Shown piece by piece: positions 10,047 through 17,796 of a stretch of 64,000 nucleotides of DNA (position 1 is its first letter; each line of letters opens with the position of its first letter). A program made the position numbers and the translations under genes. Source of the DNA: Pelomonas sp. Root1217 (GTDB lineage Bacteria; Pseudomonadota; Gammaproteobacteria; Burkholderiales; Burkholderiaceae_C); NCBI RefSeq assembly GCF_001425705.1, contig NZ_LMDC01000023.1, positions 659,079 to 723,078 on the forward strand, in the 5' to 3' direction. Below the pieces are notes generated by a model, which saw nothing but the letters and a program-made list of their open reading frames with translations, was not told where the DNA came from and did no database searches.

Positions 10047-11080
10047 CCCGCCCGCGGGAACCTCTCTCGGATCGCATCCATCCAGCCCAATAGCGCCAGC
10101 GTCTCGGCGTGGGGCATGCGCGCGCTCTCGACCAGGCCTTGGCGGATGCAGGCCTGCGCCTCAGCAATCTCACCCTCGAAGCCGTTGAGGACAAAGGGAG
10201 CTTCGACGCGCCTGGCCGCCGACTGGTGCGCGTCGAGTTCGACGACTTCGGCGGACGAGAAACCTTGCGGAAAGCGCAGCGCCGCCCGGCTGCCCAGCAC
10301 CTCGAAGGCATTCGCCGAGGCGGCGTCGAAGCCACAGCGAAACTGCGACGTGATGTCACCGGGGAAGTGAAGGGTCACGTTGACGGCCGCGTCCACGCCG
10401 GTCGGTGCCATCTTGACCTGCACGTCCATGGCGACGGGCTCGGGGCAGACACCGTCATTCATCTGCTGCAGCACCCAGCGCGTCACGGCGAGGTTGTAGA
10501 TGCCGATGTCCCACAGGACGCCGCCGGCCAGTGCCGGGTTCCAGAGCCGGTGCTGGGGGTCGTAGCCGGCCGCGAAGCAGAAGCTCGATTGCATGGCACG
10601 CAGCTCGCCGATGGCACCCTCGCGCAGCCAGCGGCCGGCGATGTCATAGGCGGGCAGGAAACGCGTGCGCAGCGCCTCCATCAGGAAGACGCCCTGCCGG
10701 CGCGCGAGGTCCACCAGGGCCTGGCCATCGGCGCGCGTCGTGACCAGCGGCTTCTCGCACAACACGGCCTTGCCGGCTTCCAGCGCCGCACGGATGTATT
10801 CGCCATGGTGGGAGTGGGGTGTGGCGATGTAGACGGCGTCAATGGATGTGTCGGCCAGCAACTCAGGCAGCGCCGTTGTCACGCGCGCCGGCGCCTCGCC
10901 TTCGCGATGCCATTGCGCGGCATAGGCCTGGCCCTTGGCCGCGTCACGCGCGAACACGGCGGCGAGGCGAGCGCCGGGTACGGCGGGCAAGGCAGCGACA
11001 AAGTGGTTGGCGATGCCGCCGGGGCCGATCACGGCCCAGCGGAAGATGTCGTTGTCGCCGGGCACCGCTGAGGGCTTCAA
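10043..11080 (-). CDS. Gfo/Idh/MocA-family NAD(P)-dependent oxidoreductase, paralog 2
   Basis: This 345-residue protein has an N-terminal Rossmann fold beginning WAVIGPGGIANHF, then CEKPLV (the conserved Glu-Lys-Pro of the family) and a C-terminal GFO substrate domain. Such enzymes oxidise or reduce sugars, inositols or dihydrodiols; the trans-dihydrodiol/xylose dehydrogenase branch is the closest in feel. It is a close tandem copy of the gene just upstream (11077-12108), joined by an ATGA overlap, so the pair is co-translated. Its N-terminus is slightly longer. Confidence 0.85.
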   Translation of the reverse strand: MKPSAVPGDNDIFRWAVIGPGGIANHFVAALPAVPGARLAAVFARDAAKGQAYAAQWHREGEAPARVTTALPELLADTSIDAVYIATPHSHHGEYIRAALEAGKAVLCEKPLVTTRADGQALVDLARRQGVFLMEALRTRFLPAYDIAGRWLREGAIGELRAMQSSFCFAAGYDPQHRLWNPALAGGVLWDIGIYNLAVTRWVLQQMNDGVCPEPVAMDVQVKMAPTGVDAAVNVTLHFPGDITSQFRCGFDAASANAFEVLGSRAALRFPQGFSSAEVVELDAHQSAARRVEAPFVLNGFEGEIAEAQACIRQGLVESARMPHAETLALLGWMDAIRERFPRAG

Positions 11081-12108
11081 GCCTTGTTGACGCCGCCAGG
11101 GAAGCGGGCGCGGATGGCGTCCATCCAGCCCAGCAAGCCCAGGGTCTCCGCATGCGGCATGCGCGGGCTCTCGACCAGGCCCTGGCGGATGCAGGCTTGC
11201 GCCTCGGCGATCTCGCCCTCGAAGCCGTTGATGACGAACGGCGTCGCGACACGCTCAGCCGGCGCCTTGCGCGTGACGAGTTCGACCGCCTCGGCCTGCC
11301 AGAAATCGACCGGGAAGCGCAGACCCGCTTTCGACCCCAGGGCCTCGAAGGCGTTGACCGAGGCGGCGTCGAAGCCGCAGCGGAACTGCGAGGTGACGCC
11401 GCCGGGAAAGTGCAGCGTCACATTGACGGCCGCGTCCACGCCGGTCGGCGCGATCTTGGCCTGCACGTCGATGGACTCGGGCTCGGGGCAGATGCCGCCG
11501 TTCATCTGCTGCAGCACCCAGCGCGTCACGGCCAGGTTATAGATGCCGATGTCCCACAGCGAGCCGCCGGCCAGGGCCGGGTTCCACTGGCGGTGCAGCG
11601 GGTCGTAGACGGAGGCGAAGCAAAAGCTCGACTGCATCGCGCGGAGCTCGCCAATGGCACCGTCGCGCAGCATGCGGCCGGCGAGGTCGTAGGCGGGCAG
11701 GAAGCGGGTCCACAGCGCCTCCATCAGGAAGACACCCTTGGCGCGTGCCAGGTCGATGAGGGTCTGGCCTTCGGCGCGCGTCGTCACCAGCGGCTTCTCG
11801 CACAGCACGGCCTTGCCGGCCTCCAGCGCAGCGCGGACGTATTCGCCGTGGTTGGAGTGAGGCGTGGCGATGTAGACGGCGTCGATGGCGGGGTCTGACA
11901 GCAGTTCTGGCAGCGCTGTCGTCACACGCGCCGGCGCTTCGCCTTCACGTTGCCACTGCCGCGCATAGGCTTCGCCCTTGGCGGCGTCGCGCGCGAACAC
12001 GGTGGCAAGGCGGGCACCGGGCACTGCGGCCAAGGCGCCGGCAAAGCGGTTGGCAATGCCGCCGGGGCCGATCACGCCCCAGCGGAAGATGTCGTTGTCA
12101 TGGGCCAT
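11077..12108 (-). CDS. Gfo/Idh/MocA-family NAD(P)-dependent oxidoreductase, paralog 1
   Basis: This 343-residue protein has the same architecture as its neighbour: Rossmann motif WGVIGPGGIANRF, IATPHSNHGEY, CEKPLV, and a C-terminal domain with FRCGFDAASVNAFE. Long stretches are identical to the downstream paralog, so this is a recent tandem duplication. The gene begins inside the last codons of the HPP-CBS gene (11-base overlap), giving a three-gene operon HPP-CBS, oxidoreductase 1, oxidoreductase 2. The substrate is not predictable from sequence alone. Confidence 0.85.
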   Translation of the reverse strand: MAHDNDIFRWGVIGPGGIANRFAGALAAVPGARLATVFARDAAKGEAYARQWQREGEAPARVTTALPELLSDPAIDAVYIATPHSNHGEYVRAALEAGKAVLCEKPLVTTRAEGQTLIDLARAKGVFLMEALWTRFLPAYDLAGRMLRDGAIGELRAMQSSFCFASVYDPLHRQWNPALAGGSLWDIGIYNLAVTRWVLQQMNGGICPEPESIDVQAKIAPTGVDAAVNVTLHFPGGVTSQFRCGFDAASVNAFEALGSKAGLRFPVDFWQAEAVELVTRKAPAERVATPFVINGFEGEIAEAQACIRQGLVESPRMPHAETLGLLGWMDAIRARFPGGVNKA

Positions 12109-13252
12109 GGCTGAGCGCTTTCACGAGGTCGGATTGCGTGAGGATGCCGACGAGCCTGGCTTGCTCGCCGACGATGGGAATGTGGTGGTGGCCGGTGGCT
12201 GAGAACAGCGGCACCAGTTCGGCGATGGGCCGCTCGGCGCTGGCCACGCGAACCTGGCGGCTCATGATCTGGCCGACGACCTCGGGCTTGGTCGAATGCG
12301 TTGTTGGCGACGGGCGCAGCAGCGTCTGCAGCCGACCCGCCAGGCCTTCGCGCTGCTGGCCTTCGGCTGCGCGCATGAAATCGGCGCGCGTGACGATGCC
12401 GACAATGCGCTGCACCCGGTCGACGACTGGCAGCGCCTTGATGCTGTGCTGCTGCAGCAGCGCCCAGGCCTCGGCCAGCGGCGTGCCGAACTCGACCGTG
12501 ATGACGGGCGTGGACATGATGTCGGCGCAGCGCAGGCCACCCAGGCGGTTGCGATAGCTCAACATCTCGGCCTCGTGCAGCAGGTCGGCAAGATCGTCAC
12601 GCGGCACGTCCAGCACCTGGTTGTAGCGGGCCAGCACGGCGTCTAGTTCGGCATCGCCGAAACGCGGCGGTGCCACGGTCGCACCCGCCGCTGGCGGTGC
12701 TGCCTGCGGCGCATGCTGGGCATGGGGATAGCGGCGGCCGGTGAGGCTGTTGTAGGCCATGCCGGCCAGCACCAGCAGCAGCGAGTTCAGCGCCACCGGC
12801 TGAGCAGCGAAATGCCAGTCGTGGGTGCTGGTCAGCACCATCAGCAGGCTGGCCGCGCCGCCGGGCGGATGCAGGCAGCGCAGCAGGAACATCGAGCCAA
12901 TGGCCAGGGCCACCGCGACCGCGGCGACGCCGGCCGGCGGCAGCGGCAGCCAGGCCACGCAGGCAATGCCGACCAGGGCCGACACCGTGTTGCCGCCGAC
13001 GACGGCCCAGGGCTGGGCCAGCGGGCTGGCCGGCACGCCGAAGACGAGCACGGCGCTGGCACCCAGCGGTGCGACCAGCCAGGGCAGGCCGGAGCCCATC
13101 GCGGCCCGGCTCAGCAGGCCGGCCAGCAACAGGCCCAGGCCGGCGCCGAGCACGACGCGCAGGCGCTCCCGCGCGTTGACGGCCTGCGGCGCAGGCCGCA
13201 GCGCGTTCAACAAGGTGAGCACACGGTCGGACAGGGAGACGGCGGTGGACAT
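12098..13252 (-). CDS. HPP-family membrane protein with two CBS domains
   Basis: This 384-residue protein has an N-terminal membrane domain of four to five helices carrying the family signature LHPPGGAAS (about residues 125-133). A cytoplasmic tail follows with two CBS repeats (MSTPVITVE... about 246-300 and MSRQVRVAS... about 325-380). CBS pairs usually bind adenosine nucleotides and gate transport. HPP proteins are suspected small-anion permeases; some plant and cyanobacterial members move nitrite. It heads the operon with the two oxidoreductases, an unexpected pairing without an obvious shared pathway. Confidence 0.85.
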   Translation of the reverse strand: MSTAVSLSDRVLTLLNALRPAPQAVNARERLRVVLGAGLGLLLAGLLSRAAMGSGLPWLVAPLGASAVLVFGVPASPLAQPWAVVGGNTVSALVGIACVAWLPLPPAGVAAVAVALAIGSMFLLRCLHPPGGAASLLMVLTSTHDWHFAAQPVALNSLLLVLAGMAYNSLTGRRYPHAQHAPQAAPPAAGATVAPPRFGDAELDAVLARYNQVLDVPRDDLADLLHEAEMLSYRNRLGGLRCADIMSTPVITVEFGTPLAEAWALLQQHSIKALPVVDRVQRIVGIVTRADFMRAAEGQQREGLAGRLQTLLRPSPTTHSTKPEVVGQIMSRQVRVASAERPIAELVPLFSATGHHHIPIVGEQARLVGILTQSDLVKALSHGP

Positions 13253-13377
13253 TGGGCGGCGGCAGGGCTGAGTAGCCGGGCCGCCGATTGTGTCCGCCGC
13301 CGGCGCCCGCGCCGGTTCAAACAGGTTTCATGTGCCCCTCGCCTGGTCATGTCACGCTGAACGCGGACAAGCCCAGT

Positions 13378-13472
13378 CGGTCCCCCTAGGGGACGGCGAT
13401 GCGAGCGCCATTGAGCCACCCGCACATCGCCAAGGCGGGCCGGCTAGGGAGCGGCCCGTCGCTCGGCCCGAA
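13378..13472 (+). repeat. Dispersed hairpin repeat, copy B
   Basis: This copy matches A and C in the first stem (GGTCCCC/GGGGAC), in GGCGATG...CATCGCC and in the 3' CGGGCCGGCTAGGGAGCGGCCCG-type block (only short parts quoted). Its central CTTGCCGG stem has decayed. It lies in the 246-base gap between two reverse-strand genes; nothing else is seen in that gap. Confidence 0.7.
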
Positions 13473-13498
13473 GATGCCAAGCGGTGAGAAGACTCGCG

Positions 13499-14050
13499 TC
13501 AGGCTTTTCCGAGCAGGCCGCTCATCTGCGCCTTGAGCGTCAGCGCTTGGGCGCGGCGCTCCTTGGTCGCGGCGCGCTGGTAGGCGGTCTCGGCCTTCTC
13601 GCGCAGCGCCACGGCGCGCTCCAGGGCTTCCTGGTAGCGCTCGATGGTGTAGGTGTTCTCGGTGCCGATGTAGACGCTGCGCGCCAGCGGCGTCTCGCCG
13701 AAGCGGGGCAGGGTTACCGCGAAGCTGCAATCACGGACACGACTGCCGGCGCGCTGACGCACGATCGGGCCGGAGATGCCCGAGGGCAGGTCGCTCTGCT
13801 TCTTGCGGCTGGGCGTGCGGCGCAGGCGCGATGGCGCCGGCAGCGTTGCGATGCGTTTGAGCAGCTCCTTGGTGGCCATGGCCAACGCACGGCGAGCGCC
13901 GCTGCCGTCCTGGCTGTGGTCGGAGAACAGCTTGGTGCCGCCGTAGCGCAGCTGCCAGCCATGGGTCGACAAATGGTCGATTCTTTGAATGCATTGCGGC
14001 ACGACAAAATGCTCGCCGCTGAAGATCACCACGTCACGCGTGTTCATCAT
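13499..14050 (-). CDS. Conserved hypothetical protein with AP2-like domain
   Basis: This 183-residue protein has a middle segment GISGPIVRQRAGSRVRDCSFAV that leads into SVYIGTENTYTIERY, a strand pattern reminiscent of the AP2 DNA-binding fold. A charged coiled-coil tail follows (roughly residues 135-175, rich in Ala, Glu, Arg). Small AP2-like proteins of unknown role are common in Burkholderiales, and DNA or RNA binding is a guess. Two adjacent ATG codons at 14050 and 14047 follow a GGGGGCA stretch; either may start. An imperfect palindrome ATGAAAACAGTTTCAT lies at 14165-14180 upstream. Confidence 0.6.
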   Translation of the reverse strand: MMNTRDVVIFSGEHFVVPQCIQRIDHLSTHGWQLRYGGTKLFSDHSQDGSGARRALAMATKELLKRIATLPAPSRLRRTPSRKKQSDLPSGISGPIVRQRAGSRVRDCSFAVTLPRFGETPLARSVYIGTENTYTIERYQEALERAVALREKAETAYQRAATKERRAQALTLKAQMSGLLGKA

Positions 14051-14302
14051 TGCCCCCGGTCTTTCAGCCCACCTGTGCGTCATTGCACGGCGGGTCTACT
14101 AACGCCCCTCTGATACGGACTGAGTTTATGGGGTTTATGGGTCGCGCCGCGAATTTATGACTTCATGAAAACAGTTTCATTGCAAAACCGTCAGCTCAGC
14201 GACAGCTAAAGCGCGCGATCGAGCGGCCAGCGGCGTCGGGCGCGGGTGGCAATCCGGCCAGCCCAGCCGGCCTGCAGGCGAAGCCGCCGTTGCGGGGGAA
14301 CC

Positions 14303-14845
14303 TTAGCGGCCGCGCTGCCCGGGCCGTTGGCCGGCCAAACCTGGATCGAACAGCTCCATCACCCGCAGTTGGGCGCCGCTGCGGCTGAACACCGAATTGC
14401 GCGACCACAACATCTGCGCCGACGGGGGCCGGCCGGTGGCCGCCAGCCATTGCCGCTCGGCATGGCGGCGCGTATGGCCGTGGCGGGACAGGCGGCGCGG
14501 TTGCAGCTCGCTGCGGTGGATGCGGTAGTCGTCGTAGAGCAGATGCGCCAGCGGCTTGCTGCCCAGGCCCTTGAGCGCTCGCCAGGGGCCCGTGGTGGCG
14601 CGCTGGTGCACGGCAGAGCGCGCCCAGACCAGCGGCTGGCCATCGACGCGCAGGATGACCTCGCGCACGACGGTCAGGCCGCGCGGCGGCAGCCCCAGAG
14701 CCGCGCGCTCCAGCGCTCGGAACGGCGCCACGCCCTGGCGCAGCACCTGCACCTCGAAGCGCTCGCCCAGCCGGGCCAGGCGGCGGCTCAATGAGCCTGG
14801 CGCCCGCAGCCAGTCGCGCAGGCTGTCTCGCGTCGCAATACCCAC
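14303..14845 (-). CDS. ubiC: Chorismate--pyruvate lyase
   Basis: This 180-residue enzyme removes pyruvate from chorismate to give 4-hydroxybenzoate, the aromatic precursor of ubiquinone. The visible family features are WLRAPGSLSRRL near the N-terminus, REVILRVDGQPLVWARS in the core and VMELFDPGL near the C-terminus, where the catalytic glutamate sits in E. coli UbiC (TELF). The length is normal. The start is a GTG that directly follows the proC stop with no gap, so it is co-translated with proC. The product feeds UbiA (7329-8243). Confidence 0.85.
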   Translation of the reverse strand: MGIATRDSLRDWLRAPGSLSRRLARLGERFEVQVLRQGVAPFRALERAALGLPPRGLTVVREVILRVDGQPLVWARSAVHQRATTGPWRALKGLGSKPLAHLLYDDYRIHRSELQPRRLSRHGHTRRHAERQWLAATGRPPSAQMLWSRNSVFSRSGAQLRVMELFDPGLAGQRPGQRGR

Positions 14846-15661
14846 TCAGACGCCGAATTCTTTGCCGAGTTCGGCGGCACGCTTTTGTGCGGCAAGCACG
14901 GCACGCTGGATGGCCGTGTCAACGCCGTCACCCTGCATGGACGTGATGGCCGCATGCGTCGTGCCGCCCTTGCTCGTCACGCGCTCGCGCAGCGTGGTCG
15001 GCGACTCGTCGGACGCCAGGCCCAGGCCGGCCGCGCCGGCGCAGGTGGCCAGGGCCAGGCGGCGGCCCTGCTCGGCCGTGAGGCCCATGTCGACGGCCGC
15101 AGCCATCATGGCCTCGACGAAGAAGAAGAAATAGGCCGGGCCCGAGCCCGACAGGGCCGTCACGGCATCGAGGTCGTCCTCGCGCTCGACCCACAGCGTC
15201 TGGCCGGTCGGTTTGAGCAGGCGCTCGACGGTGGCGCGCTCGTCGGCGGACACGGCCGGCCGCGCATACAGGCCGGCGATGCCCTGGCCGATCAGCGCTG
15301 GCGTGTTGGGCATGGAACGCACGACACGCTCGCTGTTGGTGGCGGCGACGATGGACTCCGAGCGGATGCCGGCCATGACCGACAGATGCAGGGCAGCGCC
15401 GAGCCAGGCCTTGACCGGTTCGGCGGCGGCACCGAAAAGCTGGGGCTTGACGGCCCAGACGATGGTCTGCGCGTCGGCCAGGCCAGCATCGCCCGCGGCC
15501 AGCGCCGCGACGCCGAACTCGCCGACGAGCTTCTCGCGCTGCGGCGCATAGGGCTCGACGACGATGAACTGCGCGGGGCGCATGCCGGCGCGCAGCAGGC
15601 CGCCGATGATGGCGCTGGCCATGTTGCCGCCACCGACGAAGGCGATCTTTTCTGCACTCAT
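14846..15661 (-). CDS. proC: Pyrroline-5-carboxylate reductase
   Basis: This 271-residue cytoplasmic enzyme catalyses the last step of proline synthesis with NAD(P)H. The Rossmann motif is IAFVGGGNMASAIIGGL. MPNTPALIG and the signature ALSGSGPAYFFFFVEAM lead into the C-terminal dimerisation helices. The start at 15661 is chosen because the dinucleotide-binding strand begins three residues in; an upstream in-frame start would add non-homologous residues. The stop abuts the ubiC GTG, forming a proC-ubiC operon. The window also holds putA for proline breakdown. Confidence 0.95.
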   Translation of the reverse strand: MSAEKIAFVGGGNMASAIIGGLLRAGMRPAQFIVVEPYAPQREKLVGEFGVAALAAGDAGLADAQTIVWAVKPQLFGAAAEPVKAWLGAALHLSVMAGIRSESIVAATNSERVVRSMPNTPALIGQGIAGLYARPAVSADERATVERLLKPTGQTLWVEREDDLDAVTALSGSGPAYFFFFVEAMMAAAVDMGLTAEQGRRLALATCAGAAGLGLASDESPTTLRERVTSKGGTTHAAITSMQGDGVDTAIQRAVLAAQKRAAELGKEFGV

Positions 15662-15733
15662 GGGGCGCAAGTCTAGGGGAGCAGGGCCGACGAGAAACAA
15701 AGCAGCGACGTGGCGCGGCTATCGTTGCGGCTC

Positions 15734-16762
15734 ATGAGCCTCCCCCGCCCCGCCCGCCGCTCGCTGCTGCTCCTGTGTGCTCTCGCCCTCGTCGGTTGCG
15801 CCGGCGGGCCACCGCCGCCCAAGCCCTGGGCCGAGACGGCGACGCGCGAACTGAATTTGTCGCTGAGCAGCTTCGAGCTGCAGGGCCGGCGCGTGTACAT
15901 CACGCGCAGCGCGAGCGCTGCGGCGGCCCAGCCCGTCATCGTCTATCTGCCCGGCCTTGGGCAGGGTAGCGACGCCGGCCAGCGCTGGGCGGCCGCCTGG
16001 GCCCAGGCCGGCTACACGGTACTGGGCGTGCAGCCGCTGCAGGCCGATGCCGCCGCATGGCGTTCCGAGCTGGCCCGCACCGGCGAGTTCCGCGAACTCG
16101 GCCTGCTGCACTATGGCGACGCCCTGCGTGCCGAACGGCTCGACGCGCTGCACCGGCTGCTGCCGGCCCTTCGCGCGGCCCAGCCGGCACTGGACTGGGG
16201 CCATGCCAGCCTTGCCGGTTATGAGACCGGCGCACAGACTGCACTCGATGCACGTGCCGACGCCGACTGGCGGGCCGTCATTGCGATCAGCCCGCCAGCC
16301 ATGCAGGCCCCGGCCGGCGGTGTCGCCACCTTGCTGATCACCAGCGAGATCGACCAGGACCCGCTCGGCCTGCTGCGCCGCCCCGCCGAGCGCAGGCAGG
16401 CCTTCGACAGCTTTGCGCCGGGCAGTGGCTGGTTGCTGAACCTCGGCGCCGTCTCGCATGCCGCCCTGGCCGGCACGATGGCGCCCGAAGGATTTCATGT
16501 GCAGGACCAGCATCACGGCCAGGCGCCGATCGGCGGCATGGGGGGTGGCCGCGGGCGCGGCGGCGCTGGCGGCGCTGGCGGCGAGGGCGGCGGCATGCAC
16601 GGGCCGCAGGGCGGTGGCTCGCGCGGCCCTCGCAGCGGCAGCGCGACCGAGGCGGCCCAGTCCGACATCGGCGACGGCTTTCGGCTCAGCCACGCCTTCC
16701 TGGATGCGCAGTTGCGCGGCGGCGCACCGCTGTCGGCCGGCGGGCTGCTGACGTCGCGCTGA
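15734..16762 (+). CDS. Alpha/beta-hydrolase-like lipoprotein, probable non-catalytic member
   Basis: This 342-residue protein has a lipoprotein signal with lipobox LVGC (about residues 18-21). An alpha/beta-hydrolase core follows: VIVYLPGLGQGSD as oxyanion strand, then LAGYETGAQTALD where a GxSxG nucleophile elbow is expected. The nucleophile position is Glu, so the usual serine is absent. A Gly/Arg-rich low-complexity insert (about residues 263-305) precedes a C-terminal helix. A degenerate esterase or binding protein of the envelope is the best reading. It diverges from proC with a short shared promoter region. Confidence 0.6.
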   Translation: MSLPRPARRSLLLLCALALVGCAGGPPPPKPWAETATRELNLSLSSFELQGRRVYITRSASAAAAQPVIVYLPGLGQGSDAGQRWAAAWAQAGYTVLGVQPLQADAAAWRSELARTGEFRELGLLHYGDALRAERLDALHRLLPALRAAQPALDWGHASLAGYETGAQTALDARADADWRAVIAISPPAMQAPAGGVATLLITSEIDQDPLGLLRRPAERRQAFDSFAPGSGWLLNLGAVSHAALAGTMAPEGFHVQDQHHGQAPIGGMGGGRGRGGAGGAGGEGGGMHGPQGGGSRGPRSGSATEAAQSDIGDGFRLSHAFLDAQLRGGAPLSAGGLLTSR

Positions 16763-16803
16763 GCTCGTCTCATTACACTCCGCCGCCATCGACGGAGAGG
16801 GGC

Positions 16804-17796
16804 ATGGGCGCGAGCGATGAACTGGATGGGCTGCTGCTGCAGGACGAACTGCTGCGCTCGCTGGAACGACCGGTCTGGGGGCTGTTCGGCCTGACGCTGG
16901 CAGCCGTCGTCGGCCTGCTTGGGCAGGCGCCAGCCCTCGCCGTGGTGGGGTGGATGGGCGCCTGGTTGCTCGGTCCCTGGATCATCAGCCGCGCAGCGCC
17001 GACGCTGCGCACGCCGCCCCTCATCAAATACCCGCTGTTCCTGAGCTGCGCCCTGCCCGTCCTGAGCCTGGCGGCGCCGCTGTATGTATGGCAGGCCTCA
17101 AAGACGCGGCGGGCCGAGCTCGCCACCGCCATCCGCCAGGCCGAGCTGCGCGAGCGCCGGCGTGGCCCTGAGGCGGCGGCCACGCCGGCGGCCCAGCGCG
17201 CGCCGGTCCAGCAGGCCCTGCCGGTGCTCCGCGGCGTCGCTGACGGCGTCGGGCCCGATGGGCAGGAGCTGCAGATGCGGGTAGCGCCTGGCCAGTTGCC
17301 GCCTGACCTCCCCAACGAGCCCGGCATGATGCCGCCGACCCGGGCGTGCGCCGGCGTCTTCGCCGTGGGCTATCACGTCGACGCTGGCTCGCATTGGGTG
17401 TCGGTGGGCCGCGACGAGATGGGCGCCGCGGGCATGAATTTGAATGTGCTGCATCGCCAGGCCCTGTCCAACCTGATGAAGCTCGTGAAAGGCCAGCCCG
17501 GCCTGCGGCTGGTCGACCATCCGCCCTATTACGGCCTGCTGCTGGACGGCGACCACGAGGCCTGCCTGGTGCTGCTGGATGGCCTGTGGGACCACCTGTT
17601 CGCCGACAAGACGCCCAACGGCGCCGTCGTTGCCATCCCGTCGCGCGATGTGCTGGCCTTCTGCGACGCCAACTCGGCCGAGGGCATTGCCGCGCTGCGC
17701 GAGGCCAGCCGGCGCATCGGGCCGGATGCCAAGGGCGCCATCACCCAGCAGCTGCTGCGCCGGCGCGACGGGCGCTGGTCAATCTTCGAGCCCTAG
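16804..17796 (+). CDS. Membrane-anchored hypothetical protein
   Basis: This 330-residue protein has three N-terminal transmembrane segments (about 25-45, 47-65, 72-98), an Arg/Ala/Pro-rich linker and a soluble C-terminal domain (about 200-330). WDHLFADKTPNGAVVAIPSRD in that domain distantly resembles DUF1444-type proteins. I do not recognise a function. The 3' end overlaps that of the convergent ABC exporter gene by 18 bases. Confidence 0.65.
   Translation: MGASDELDGLLLQDELLRSLERPVWGLFGLTLAAVVGLLGQAPALAVVGWMGAWLLGPWIISRAAPTLRTPPLIKYPLFLSCALPVLSLAAPLYVWQASKTRRAELATAIRQAELRERRRGPEAAATPAAQRAPVQQALPVLRGVADGVGPDGQELQMRVAPGQLPPDLPNEPGMMPPTRACAGVFAVGYHVDAGSHWVSVGRDEMGAAGMNLNVLHRQALSNLMKLVKGQPGLRLVDHPPYYGLLLDGDHEACLVLLDGLWDHLFADKTPNGAVVAIPSRDVLAFCDANSAEGIAALREASRRIGPDAKGAITQQLLRRRDGRWSIFEP

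Noticed and set aside
14165-14180. Near-palindrome ATGAAAACAGTTTCAT as a specific operator
   Set aside because: It is plausible, but there is a single occurrence with no linked regulator; noted only in the gene entry.
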